From positions 124,001 through 188,000 of the forward strand of contig CAIJFI010000008.1 in NCBI GenBank assembly GCA_903819975.1: a stretch of 64,000 nt of DNA. Reading direction: 5' to 3'. The notes beneath the pieces are model-generated. The model was given only the letters and a program-made list of their open reading frames with translations. It was not told where the DNA came from and made no database searches. A program made the position numbers and the translations under genes. Positions within the stretch are counted from its first letter, which is position 1. Every line of letters begins with the position of its first letter. Shown one piece after another: positions 1-7,490 of the stretch. The DNA comes from an uncultured Bacteroidota bacterium (GTDB lineage Bacteria; Bacteroidota; Bacteroidia; Chitinophagales; Chitinophagaceae).

Positions 1-1677
1 CAGGATATTAAAAATATGTTGGCGAATAAGCAACAGTTTGTGCCATTGAAAGATGGTAGCTTAGGGGTTTTACCAGAGAAATGGTTAAACAAATATTCTT
101 TATTGTTTAAAGTGGGAGAGGGTAAAACAGATAATTTAAAATTAAGCAAGTATCACTTTTCTATTTTAGATGAATTATATGAACAAAGAGATGAAGAAGA
201 ATTAATATTCCAATTAGAAGGCAAGTACGAGAAGATCAGAGAAAAGTATTCTATTGCTGATGTTGCACCGCCAGCGCATCTTTCCCCTATTTTGAGACCT
301 TATCAGGTGAGTGGATTCCAGTGGTTGAATTACTTACATGATGTACAATGGGGTGGCATCTTAGCCGACGACATGGGATTGGGTAAAACCATTCAGACAC
401 TTTCTTTCTTACAACATTTGAAAGAAAAAAATGGATCACTTGTCGCATTGGTTGTTTGTCCAACAACGCTTTTATTTAACTGGCAAAATGAATTGAAAAA
501 GTTTACGCCAAGTTTAACTTTCCAAATTCATCATGGTGGGACAAGAACCAAGAGTCAATTATTTAAAGATTCGGTAGAAGTTATTATTACTACTTATGGA
601 ACTTTAAGAAGTGATATTAAAATGTTCTCCGAAGTGAAGTTTGATTATGTGATTTTGGATGAAAGTCAAGCTATTAAAAATCCTTCAAGTAAAGTAACTA
701 AGGCAGCTTGTTTATTACAAGCTACCAATAAATTATGTTTGAGTGGTACTCCATTACAAAACAATACATTTGATATTTATGCGCAAATGAATTTCTTAAA
801 TCCTGGCATGCTAGGAACGGTAGAATATTTTAAGCATAATTTTTCAATGCCAATTGATAAGTTTGACGAAAAAGAACAAAAGGAACATTTAAGAAAATTT
901 GTATTCCCATTTATTTTACGTCGTACCAAAGAGCAGGTGGCGAAGGATTTGCCAGAAAAGCAGGAAATGGTATTGTATTGTGAGATGGGTACAGCACAGC
1001 GTAAAATATATGAAGCTTATCGAAATGATTATCGAGATAAGTTAATTGGTATGGTAGAGGAAAAGGGAATTCAAAAATCTCAATTATCTATCTTACAAGG
1101 ATTGATGAAGTTGCGTCAAATTTGTGATAGTCCTGCCATTATTAAAGACGAATCTTATCCAAATGAATCGGTTAAGTTAACAGAACTTACTCGTGAAATA
1201 GCCGAAAACATTGGCGATCATAAGGCATTGGTATTCTCTCAATTCTTAGGAATGTTGGGATTAATAAAGGAACAACTAACAAAGTTGGGAATAGATTACG
1301 AATATTTTGATGGAGGAAGTACTATTCAAGAAAGAGAAAAAGCAATTGAGCGTTTCCAAAATGATCCTAAATGTAGAGTATTCCTAATTTCTTTAAAAGC
1401 AGGTGGAGTAGGATTAAACTTAACAGCAGCTGACTACGTTTACATAGTTGACCCATGGTGGAATCCAGCTGTTGAACAACAAGCAATTGATAGAACCCAT
1501 CGTATAGGACAAACTAAAAATATATTCGCGTATCGTATGATTTGTAATGATACGGTAGAAGATAAAATATTAAAACTGCAGGACAGAAAAAGATCTTTGG
1601 CCAAGGAATTAATTTCCGATGAAGACGGATTTGTTAAGTCCTTAACCAAAGATGATATTGCATATCTATTTAGTTAG
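1..1677 (+). CDS. SNF2-family DEAD/DEAH helicase, C-terminal part (5' end outside window)
   Basis: This is the ATP-dependent DNA translocase core of a SNF2/Rad54-type protein. The reading frame is open from base 1, so the start lies upstream and the Met at base 16 is internal; 558 residues are visible. In order: Walker A (DDMGLGKT, near base 370), the DEAH-equivalent DESQ (near 655), SGTPLQNN (motif III, near 740), and the helicase C-terminal domain with GGVGLNL and DRTHRIGQT (motifs V and VI, near 1400-1510). All motor motifs look intact. Bacterial members of this family are usually about 1000 residues with an N-terminal SWIM or SNF2_N region, which would be in the missing part. The cellular role (repair or transcription-related remodelling) cannot be fixed from sequence. 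It converges with the lipoprotein gene downstream. Confidence 0.93.
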   Translation, partial: QDIKNMLANKQQFVPLKDGSLGVLPEKWLNKYSLLFKVGEGKTDNLKLSKYHFSILDELYEQRDEEELIFQLEGKYEKIREKYSIADVAPPAHLSPILRPYQVSGFQWLNYLHDVQWGGILADDMGLGKTIQTLSFLQHLKEKNGSLVALVVCPTTLLFNWQNELKKFTPSLTFQIHHGGTRTKSQLFKDSVEVIITTYGTLRSDIKMFSEVKFDYVILDESQAIKNPSSKVTKAACLLQATNKLCLSGTPLQNNTFDIYAQMNFLNPGMLGTVEYFKHNFSMPIDKFDEKEQKEHLRKFVFPFILRRTKEQVAKDLPEKQEMVLYCEMGTAQRKIYEAYRNDYRDKLIGMVEEKGIQKSQLSILQGLMKLRQICDSPAIIKDESYPNESVKLTELTREIAENIGDHKALVFSQFLGMLGLIKEQLTKLGIDYEYFDGGSTIQEREKAIERFQNDPKCRVFLISLKAGGVGLNLTAADYVYIVDPWWNPAVEQQAIDRTHRIGQTKNIFAYRMICNDTVEDKILKLQDRKRSLAKELISDEDGFVKSLTKDDIAYLFS

Positions 1678-1692
1678 ATTATGGAGATGCTT

Positions 1693-2007
1693 CTATTTTA
1701 ACTCCGCTGCTGCTAAACCTGCTTTTGGATTTTTCAAAAATTCGTCTTTGCATTCTTTAGAGCAAAATCCAATTGCATGATTGTCGTAATGTGCAGTGTC
1801 ATTAATGCCTGCAGTGACAGGCATACCACATGTTGGATCTTTTTTGTTGTCTACCATTGCAGTTGTGTATGTAACAGTTTTGGTTGAGTCAGTTGGCATT
1901 GCCGCCATTGAATCTTTTTTAACTTCTTCTTTACTAGTTTGTTGACTATTACATGCTGCAAGGAATAATCCTACACTCATTAAAGCCAGTCCAAATATCT
2001 TTTTCAT
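1693..2007 (-). CDS. YHS-domain lipoprotein
   Basis: A 104-residue exported protein. The N-terminus is a lipoprotein signal with lipobox LAAC (acylated Cys19), followed by a low-complexity linker rich in Lys, Thr and Asp. The C-terminal half is a YHS-type metal-binding domain, with DPTCGMPV early and FCSKECKDEF late; the three cysteines plus nearby His are the usual metal ligands. In known families, YHS domains bind heavy metals, often copper, beside transport ATPases or cupredoxins. No such partner is next to this gene, so the ligand is not known. It has its own exact -7 motif 26 bases upstream and faces away from the arginine operon. Confidence 0.85.
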   Translation of the reverse strand: MKKIFGLALMSVGLFLAACNSQQTSKEEVKKDSMAAMPTDSTKTVTYTTAMVDNKKDPTCGMPVTAGINDTAHYDNHAIGFCSKECKDEFLKNPKAGLAAAELK

Positions 2008-2032
2008 AGTTGTGTTTTTTGTCTATCTGCTA

Positions 2033-2040
2033 CAAATTTA
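2033..2040 (-). promoter_or_regulatory. Bacteroidota -7 promoter element for the YHS lipoprotein
   Basis: Exact TAnnTTTG match (TAAATTTG read on the minus strand), ending 26 bases before the ATG at 2007. No clear -33 TTG box was found at 17-23 bases. Confidence 0.5.
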
Positions 2041-2158
2041 CGAAGCAATCAGCCCAAAATAAAACTAACGAGCATTATTTTAGGCTCAAATCACCCACAT
2101 ATAATAGCTCAAAGTCAAATTATAGCCTTGTTTGGGCCTAATTTGTTTAATTATTTAA

Positions 2159-2166
2159 TACTTTTA
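2159..2166 (+). promoter_or_regulatory. Possible -7 element of the arginine operon
   Basis: TACTTTTA matches TAnnTTTG except for the last base. A TTTG box at 2131-2134 could be the -33 element, but its 24-base spacer is slightly long. If used, transcription would start near 2172, about 24 bases before the short leader ORF and 240 bases before the GNAT gene. Weak evidence. Confidence 0.3.
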
Positions 2167-2195
2167 CAGTCTAACTCCTATATCAGGAAATTATA

Positions 2196-2315
2196 ATGAA
2201 ACAGGACCAACTACATATCTTATTGACAAGTGCAAATTTTGCACCGGTCCCTGTATTGAACAGCCCCATCAGGTTGCCGCTTGCGGTTAGATTTTCACCG
2301 CGACGTGGATTCTGA
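2196..2315 (+). CDS. Possible 39-residue leader peptide ending in Arg-rich sequence
   Basis: An ATG at 2196 is preceded by AGGA (2185-2188, 7-base spacing) and opens 39 codons to TGA at 2313-2315. Four of the 39 residues are Arg; three lie in the last eight (RFSPRRGF), including tandem CGA-CGT codons at 2301-2306. The stop codon lies inside a hairpin arm (2312-2319). Together with its place ahead of the arginine operon, this is how a ribosome-stalling attenuator peptide looks. Against it: a 39-codon ORF arises easily by chance in 50% GC sequence, and the codons used (CCG, GCG, CGA) are unlike those of neighbouring genes. Homologues were not checked. Confidence 0.3.
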   Translation: MKQDQLHILLTSANFAPVPVLNSPIRLPLAVRFSPRRGF

Positions 2316-2369
2316 TAGGACGAGCAATTGGCACTTGCCCCTATCAGTGGAAAAAGCCCCGAAATTTTC
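2221..2369 (+). promoter_or_regulatory. Candidate structured 5' leader RNA of the arginine operon
   Basis: A GC-rich segment with several perfect or near-perfect pairings. GTGCAAA (2230-2236) pairs with TTTGCAC (2238-2244). CTGATAGG (2312-2319) pairs perfectly with CCTATCAG (2340-2347), or with one mismatch to CCCATCAG (2265-2272), so the two folds exclude each other. TTGCGGT (2281-2287) pairs with ACCGCGA (2297-2303). CAAGTGC (2227-2233) is complementary to GCACTTG (2331-2337) near the tip of the 2312-2347 hairpin. I compared it by eye with TPP, FMN, cobalamin, SAM, c-di-GMP, SRP and hammerhead signatures and found no match. Mutually exclusive pairings ahead of a biosynthetic operon suggest a cis-regulatory RNA, but this is inference. 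Confidence 0.4.
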
Positions 2370-2411
2370 TAGAAACGCCAGAAGTGTCATTTTTTTAAAT
2401 TTTATTGATCA

Positions 2412-3059
2412 TTGGAACAGCAAATTATAGTACGTGTAGCCCATAGTGGTGATGTTCATTATTCAATTGCCATTACAGACGAGATGGCTTCATCGGCAAA
2501 AGCACGTGGAACGGGAATCGCTAAGCGAAGCCCAGAATATGTAGCTAAAAAAATTGATGAAGGGAAAGCCGTTATTGCGCATACTGCCGACGGAACCTGG
2601 GTAGGCTTTTGTTACATTGAAGCATGGCAACATGGCCAATTTGTAGCAAATAGCGGATTGATTGTTTCTCCTGAGTTTAGAAAAAGTGGAATTGCTAAAA
2701 AAATTAAGCAGACCATCTTTCAACTATCTAGAGAAAAATATCCTAATGCAAAATTATTTGGATTAACTACAGGTTTGGCTGTAATGAAAATTAATAGTGA
2801 ATTAGGTTACGAGCCTGTTACCTATAGCGAGTTAACTGACGACGAAGAGTTTTGGGCAGGATGTAAGAGTTGTGTGAATTATGAAATTTTAATGAGCAAG
2901 GATCGCAAAAATTGCATGTGTACAGCTATGTTATATGAGCCTAAGAATGTTCATACACCGCAGGAAACAGCGTCCGTATTTACTAGCAATTCAAAATTAT
3001 ACGAGCGTTTTATGAAAATAAAACAAAGCAAATTATTAAACTGGTTTAGAAAAAAATAA
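2412..3059 (+). CDS. GNAT acyltransferase at the head of the arginine operon (probable N-acylglutamate synthase)
   Basis: A 215-residue GNAT-fold enzyme. The acyl-CoA pyrophosphate loop is RKSGIAKK (residues 90-97). The C-terminal part has two cysteine pairs (Cys151/Cys154 and Cys168/Cys170) that could bind metal. Its position as first gene of a complete arginine cluster with no other first-step enzyme suggests it acylates glutamate to start the pathway. A GNAT in Bacteroides has been reported to make N-succinylglutamate; whether this one uses acetyl- or succinyl-CoA cannot be read from sequence. The start is taken as TTG at 2412, because an in-frame TGA at 2406 excludes anything further upstream and the first internal ATG (2484) would remove 24 residues ahead of the fold. 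argG follows after 5 bases. Confidence 0.75.
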   Translation: MEQQIIVRVAHSGDVHYSIAITDEMASSAKARGTGIAKRSPEYVAKKIDEGKAVIAHTADGTWVGFCYIEAWQHGQFVANSGLIVSPEFRKSGIAKKIKQTIFQLSREKYPNAKLFGLTTGLAVMKINSELGYEPVTYSELTDDEEFWAGCKSCVNYEILMSKDRKNCMCTAMLYEPKNVHTPQETASVFTSNSKLYERFMKIKQSKLLNWFRKK

Positions 3060-3064
3060 ATATC

Positions 3065-4264
3065 ATGGAGAAAGTTGTTTTAGGATTTAGCGGCGGATTA
3101 GATACTACATTTTGTGTAAAATACTTAACCGAGGATAAAGGATTGGAAGTGCATAGTGTTATTGTTAACACAGGTGGATTTACCGAAGAAGAATTAGTGA
3201 AGGTAGAAGCACACGCATACGCATTAGGTGTTAAAACACATACTACTGTGAATGCAGTAAAAGGATATTACGATAGCATTATTAAATACTTAGTTTATGG
3301 CAATGTATTAAAAAACAATACTTACCCATTAAGTGTAAGTGCCGAAAGATTAAGTCAGGCTTTACATATTGCAGAACATGTAAAAAAAGTAGGTGCAAAA
3401 TTAGTAGCACACGGAAGTACTGGTGCTGGAAATGACCAAGTACGTTTTGATATGATTTTTCAAATCATGATTCCAGGTATAGAAATATTAACGCCAATTC
3501 GTGATTTACAATTAAGTAGAGAAGCAGAAATTGAATACTTAAAAGGCAAAGGGGTAGATATGAATTTTGAGAAAGCTGCTTATTCTATTAATAAAGGATT
3601 ATGGGGCACAAGTGTAGGAGGTAAAGAAACTTTAAACTCAAAAGGAATGTTGCCTGAGCGTGCATGGCCTACTCAAATGACAAAGGAAGGAGCTTCGGAA
3701 GAAATGGTAATTAGCTTTGAAAAAGGGGAAATTAAAAAAGTAAATGGGCAATCATTTGCACATCCTACGGAAGCGATTCAATATATTCAGTCTATTGCTG
3801 GTGCTTATGGCATTGGAAGAGATATACATGTTGGAGATACCATTATTGGTATTAAAGGTAGAGTTGGATTTGAAGCGGCTGCCCCAATGGTGATATTAAA
3901 AGCGCATCATGCTTTAGAAAAACACGTATTAACAAAATGGCAGTTATCTTGGAAGGATCAGTTAGCTTCTTTTTATGGCAACTGGTTGCATGAAGGTCAA
4001 ATATTAGATCCGGTAATGCGTGATATAGAAGCATACTTAACAAACTCACAAGAGCAAGTAACTGGAGAAGTATTTATTCAGTTGAACCCATATCGTTTTC
4101 AAATTATTGGTATTGAATCAGAGAATGATTTAATGAGTGCGAAGTTTGGCAAGTATGGTGAAATGAATACAGGATGGACGGGCGCAGATGTTAGAGGGTT
4201 TACCAAAATATTTGGCAACCAGACAGGCATCTATCATCATGTAAAAGAATCAAATAAAAAATAG
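3065..4264 (+). CDS. argG: Argininosuccinate synthase
   Basis: Condenses citrulline and aspartate with ATP to argininosuccinate, the penultimate arginine step, in the cytoplasm. The N-terminal ATP-pyrophosphatase loop is GFSGGLDTTF (residues 8-17). Further conserved stretches follow, including HGSTGAGNDQVRFD and SINKGLWGTSVGG. At 399 residues it has the usual family length. It is five bases behind the GNAT gene and 39 bases ahead of argC; a weak 5-bp inverted repeat (4265-4269 with 4278-4282) lies in that gap. In the acyl-citrulline route, its substrate is citrulline freed by the deacylase encoded further down the operon. Confidence 0.96.
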   Translation: MEKVVLGFSGGLDTTFCVKYLTEDKGLEVHSVIVNTGGFTEEELVKVEAHAYALGVKTHTTVNAVKGYYDSIIKYLVYGNVLKNNTYPLSVSAERLSQALHIAEHVKKVGAKLVAHGSTGAGNDQVRFDMIFQIMIPGIEILTPIRDLQLSREAEIEYLKGKGVDMNFEKAAYSINKGLWGTSVGGKETLNSKGMLPERAWPTQMTKEGASEEMVISFEKGEIKKVNGQSFAHPTEAIQYIQSIAGAYGIGRDIHVGDTIIGIKGRVGFEAAAPMVILKAHHALEKHVLTKWQLSWKDQLASFYGNWLHEGQILDPVMRDIEAYLTNSQEQVTGEVFIQLNPYRFQIIGIESENDLMSAKFGKYGEMNTGWTGADVRGFTKIFGNQTGIYHHVKESNKK

Positions 4265-4303
4265 TCCGCAAATAAAAGCGGATTAAAATATAAAACTAGA
4301 AAA

Positions 4304-5284
4304 ATGCAAAAAGTAAATATCGGTATAGTTGGAGGAGCAGGATATACAGGTGGTGAATTGCTACGTGTATTGTTGCGCCATCCAAATGCGCATATTGCTT
4401 TTGTGCATAGTACAAGTAGTGCTGGTGAATTGGTGAGTAAGGTGCATTCAGATTTAGTGGGGGATACGGATTTAAAATTTGCAAGTGAGTTGGATCAAAA
4501 CATTGATGTATTGTTTTTATGCGTAGGACATGGAGATGCAAAAAAGTTTTTAGCGTCTAATGAAATAAAAGCAAGCATCAAAATTATTGATCTATCCCAA
4601 GATTTTAGATTAGCAAGTACTGCAACTATTGGTGACAGAAACTTTGTTTATGGATTACCAGAACTACAAAGAGAAGCTATAAAGTTGGCAACCAATATTG
4701 CTAACCCAGGATGTTTTGCAACAGCAATTCAATTGGGATTATTACCATTAGCATCAAAGGGGTTATTAAAAGATGTGTATACAACTGGTATCACTGGATC
4801 TACAGGTGCAGGGCAAGGCTTGTCAAACACGAGTCATTTTAGTTGGAGGGCAAATAATATTCAAGCCTATAAAACATTACAACACCAACACTTAAACGAA
4901 ATCAGTCAAAGTTTGGCGCAATTACAAGGCAATCACAATGCCGAGGTAAATTTTGTGCCTTGGAGAGGAGATTTTACTAGAGGCATATTTGTAACATCGG
5001 TTGTTGCCACTGATTTAAGTTTGGAAGCAGTGTATGAATTATACAATGCGTTTTATGCAGAGCATGCATTTACACATGTTTCAAAAAACAATATCGATTT
5101 AAAGCAAGTTGTTAATACCAATAAGTGTTTAATACATATTGAAAAACAAGGAAATAAAATTGCCATTCATTCTGTGATTGATAATTTATTGAAAGGGGCA
5201 GTTGGGCAGGCAGTTCAAAATATGAATTTACTTTTTGGAATAGAGGAAGGTGCAGGCTTGCAATTAAAAGCAAATTATTTTTAA
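4304..5284 (+). CDS. argC: N-acyl-gamma-glutamyl-phosphate reductase
   Basis: NADPH-dependent reduction of N-acylglutamyl phosphate to the semialdehyde, the third step of the pathway. The dinucleotide-binding motif GGAGYTGGELL (residues 10-20) is at the N-terminus and the catalytic cysteine is Cys137 in NPGCFATA. At 326 residues it is a typical ArgC. It lies third in the operon, 39 bases after argG and 59 bases before the argD start. The acyl group (acetyl or succinyl) depends on the GNAT enzyme and is not resolved by this sequence. Confidence 0.95.
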   Translation: MQKVNIGIVGGAGYTGGELLRVLLRHPNAHIAFVHSTSSAGELVSKVHSDLVGDTDLKFASELDQNIDVLFLCVGHGDAKKFLASNEIKASIKIIDLSQDFRLASTATIGDRNFVYGLPELQREAIKLATNIANPGCFATAIQLGLLPLASKGLLKDVYTTGITGSTGAGQGLSNTSHFSWRANNIQAYKTLQHQHLNEISQSLAQLQGNHNAEVNFVPWRGDFTRGIFVTSVVATDLSLEAVYELYNAFYAEHAFTHVSKNNIDLKQVVNTNKCLIHIEKQGNKIAIHSVIDNLLKGAVGQAVQNMNLLFGIEEGAGLQLKANYF

Positions 5285-5343
5285 CAATATTAATGAGTAA
5301 AAGAAAAGCTTAGTTGCGATTTCTTACAATAAAATTTAACATC

Positions 5344-6495
5344 ATGTCTTTATTCAATGTATATCCTTTAAATCCTATCGCTATTACCAAAGCTGCAGGC
5401 AGCCGCGTATGGGACGACAAGGGGCAGGAGTATTTAGATATGTATGGTGGACATGCAGTAATTAGTATTGGTCATACACAACCTCATTGGGTAAAGCGTA
5501 TCGAGGATCAATTACATGCTATTGCGTTTTATTCTAATTCGGTAGTGATGCCAATTCAAGAAGAGTTGGCTACTGCTTTAAATAAAATAAGTGGCAAACA
5601 AGATTTCAAATTGTTCCTATGTAATAGTGGGGCAGAAGCCAATGAGAATGCTTTAAAATTAGCTTCATTCCATACCGGTAGAAAAAAAGTTATTGCATTT
5701 CAGAAATCATTTCACGGACGTACCTCATTAGCCGTTGCTGCAACGGACAATCCAAGTATTGTTGCTCCAGTGAATGAAACTGATAATATTATTTTTTTAC
5801 CTTTTAATGATATTGCAGCGCTACAAGCATGTTTTGCAGAACAAGGTTCAACAATTGCTGCGGTGATTATTGAAGGTATTCAAGGTGTTGCTGGAATTTA
5901 TGAGGCAAGTGATGCATTTTTACAAGCTATTAGAAAATGCTGTGACGAAAATGGTGCAGTATATATTGCGGATAGTGTACAATGTGGTTATGGTCGTTCG
6001 GGAAAGTTTTTTTCACATGATTATGCGGGTGTAAATGCAGACATTTATTCTATGGCAAAAGGAATGGGAAATGGTTTTCCAATTGGAGGCATATTAATAG
6101 CCCCACATATTCAAGCCAAATTTGGAATGTTGGGTACTACTTTTGGAGGGAATCCATTAGCATGTGCTGCAGCATTAGCAGTAATAGAAGTAATGCAACA
6201 GGATCATCTAATAAAAGCTGCAGAAGAAAAAGGCAACTATTTAATCAATGCATTAAAAAATACCGAAGGTGTTAAGACGGTAAGAGGACGTGGATTAATG
6301 ATTGGTTTTGAAATGGAAGCTGGGCTTGAGGATATCCGTAAGGTGTTGTTAAATGATTTAAAAATATTTACGGGCGAAGCAAAACCAAATGTAATAAGAC
6401 TATTGCCATCGTTAGCAATTAGCATGGAGGATATTAATTTATTTTTAACCGGGTTGAATAAAGCTATTCAACTATTGAAGCAAAAGAAAGATTAA
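5344..6495 (+). CDS. argD: N-acylornithine aminotransferase (class III)
   Basis: PLP-dependent transfer of the amino group from glutamate to N-acylglutamate semialdehyde, giving N-acylornithine. The protein has 383 residues. The glycine/serine-rich phosphate-binding stretch is NSGAEANENALK (from residue 94), the cofactor aspartate is D210, and the PLP lysine is K239 in SMAKGMGNG. After D210 the usual Glu-Val-Gln reads Ser-Val-Gln (ADSVQCGYGRSG), a small deviation. The ATG at 5344 is preferred over an upstream in-frame TTG at 5314, because family similarity starts at MSLFNVYPLNP. The carbamoyltransferase gene begins 4 bases after the stop. Confidence 0.93.
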   Translation: MSLFNVYPLNPIAITKAAGSRVWDDKGQEYLDMYGGHAVISIGHTQPHWVKRIEDQLHAIAFYSNSVVMPIQEELATALNKISGKQDFKLFLCNSGAEANENALKLASFHTGRKKVIAFQKSFHGRTSLAVAATDNPSIVAPVNETDNIIFLPFNDIAALQACFAEQGSTIAAVIIEGIQGVAGIYEASDAFLQAIRKCCDENGAVYIADSVQCGYGRSGKFFSHDYAGVNADIYSMAKGMGNGFPIGGILIAPHIQAKFGMLGTTFGGNPLACAAALAVIEVMQQDHLIKAAEEKGNYLINALKNTEGVKTVRGRGLMIGFEMEAGLEDIRKVLLNDLKIFTGEAKPNVIRLLPSLAISMEDINLFLTGLNKAIQLLKQKKD

Positions 6496-6499
6496 GCTC

Positions 6500-7474
6500 A
6501 TGAAAAAGTTTATTTCGGTGAAGGATGTTAAGGATATTAATGCACTGGTAAAAAAAGCATTGGATTATAAGGCTAATCCGTTTGCCGATAAGGCATTGGG
6601 TGCCAATAAAAGAATTGGTTTGTTGTTTTTGAACCCAAGTTTAAGAACAAGATTAAGTACACAAGTTGCTTCTCAAAATTTAGGGATGGAACCGATTGTA
6701 TTTAACGTAGACAAAGAAGGTTGGGCATTGGAGTTTAGTGAAGGAGCGATAATGAATGGTACAACAGTGGAGCATATTAAAGATGCTGCTCCCGTATTGG
6801 GTAATTATTTTGACATTCTTTGTATAAGAACTTTTCCTGGTTTACAAAATAGAGAAGATGATGATGGCGAAAAAATTATCAATCAATTTATAAAGTATGC
6901 AGGAATTCCGGTAGTGAGTTTAGAGTCGGCGACTTTACACCCATTACAATCATTAACCGATATTATTACGATTACAGAGTCAATGGCTCAAAATGAAAAT
7001 TTTAAAAATAAGAAACCAAAAATAGTGTTAACCTGGGCGCCACATATTAAATCAATTCCACAATGTGTTGCTAATAGCTTTAGTGAGTGGATGACTGCAT
7101 GGGGTGAGGCAGATTTTGTGGTAACACATCCTGAAGGGTATGAATTAGCCGAGGAATATACAAATGGTGCAACCATTACACATAACCAGGAAGAGGCCTT
7201 AAAAGATGCTGATTTTGTATATGTAAAAAACTGGAGTAGTTATAGTGATTATGGCAAAGTGCTTAGCACGGATGCGACTTGGATGTTGACTAATGAAAAA
7301 TTATCAAAATCAAATAATGCCAAAGTGATGCATTGTTTGCCTGTAAGAAGAAATGTTGAATTAAGTGACGAGATATTAGATGGGATAAATAGTTTAGTGA
7401 CTAAAGAAGCATCTAACAGAGTTTGGGCAGCACAAGCAGTGTTATCTGAAATTTTAAGTGCCAATAAAAAATAA
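6500..7474 (+). CDS. argF': N-acylornithine carbamoyltransferase (ArgF-prime type)
   Basis: Transfers the carbamoyl group to acylated ornithine to give N-acylcitrulline. The carbamoyl-phosphate motif is SLRTR (residues 47-51) instead of STRTR, followed by LSTQ. The C-terminal HCLP motif (MHCLPVRRNVELSDE) is present. This SLRTR form, and its location between argD and argB, are typical of the acetylornithine or succinylornithine transcarbamylases of Xanthomonas and Bacteroides, not of ordinary ornithine carbamoyltransferase. One active-site residue is known to switch acetyl and succinyl preference; I cannot assign it without an alignment. 324 residues, normal length. It is 16 bases ahead of argB. 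Confidence 0.9.
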   Translation: MKKFISVKDVKDINALVKKALDYKANPFADKALGANKRIGLLFLNPSLRTRLSTQVASQNLGMEPIVFNVDKEGWALEFSEGAIMNGTTVEHIKDAAPVLGNYFDILCIRTFPGLQNREDDDGEKIINQFIKYAGIPVVSLESATLHPLQSLTDIITITESMAQNENFKNKKPKIVLTWAPHIKSIPQCVANSFSEWMTAWGEADFVVTHPEGYELAEEYTNGATITHNQEEALKDADFVYVKNWSSYSDYGKVLSTDATWMLTNEKLSKSNNAKVMHCLPVRRNVELSDEILDGINSLVTKEASNRVWAAQAVLSEILSANKK

Positions 7475-7490
7475 ATTAGAATACCCGTAT

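Larger units (their letters stand above)
2041..2411. other. Gene-free interval between divergent genes, holding the arginine-operon leader
   Basis: This is the only stretch over 300 bases without an established gene. Bases 2041-2160 are very AT-rich (15 G/C in the 60 bases 2101-2160). GC then rises to 61 of 120 for 2221-2340, far above the surroundings. The GC-rich part carries several inverted repeats and a short ORF, listed separately. Bases 2348-2411 return to AT-rich sequence with a run of seven T (2390-2396). No GC-rich hairpin sits directly before that run, so it is not a recognisable terminator. Confidence 0.7.

Noticed and set aside
2329..2345. TTGGCACTTGCC, resembling a sigma-54 -24 box
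   Set aside because: The GC of a -12 element is not at the required spacing, and the segment is better explained as a hairpin.
2312..2366. CTGATAGG followed by CGAAA, recalling a hammerhead ribozyme core
   Set aside because: The core needs CTGANGA and a matching three-stem layout; CTGATAG does not fit.
2390..2396. Run of seven T before the GNAT gene as an attenuator terminator
   Set aside because: No GC-rich hairpin directly precedes it; the nearest strong stem ends more than 40 bases earlier.
4265..4282. TCCGC/GCGGA inverted repeat between argG and argC
   Set aside because: Only five pairs and no T tract; the operon clearly continues, so it is at most a weak processing or pausing site.
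4296..4541. 81-codon minus-strand ORF over the start of argC
   Set aside because: It is the complement of a confidently assigned gene, with low-complexity His/Tyr/Leu composition.
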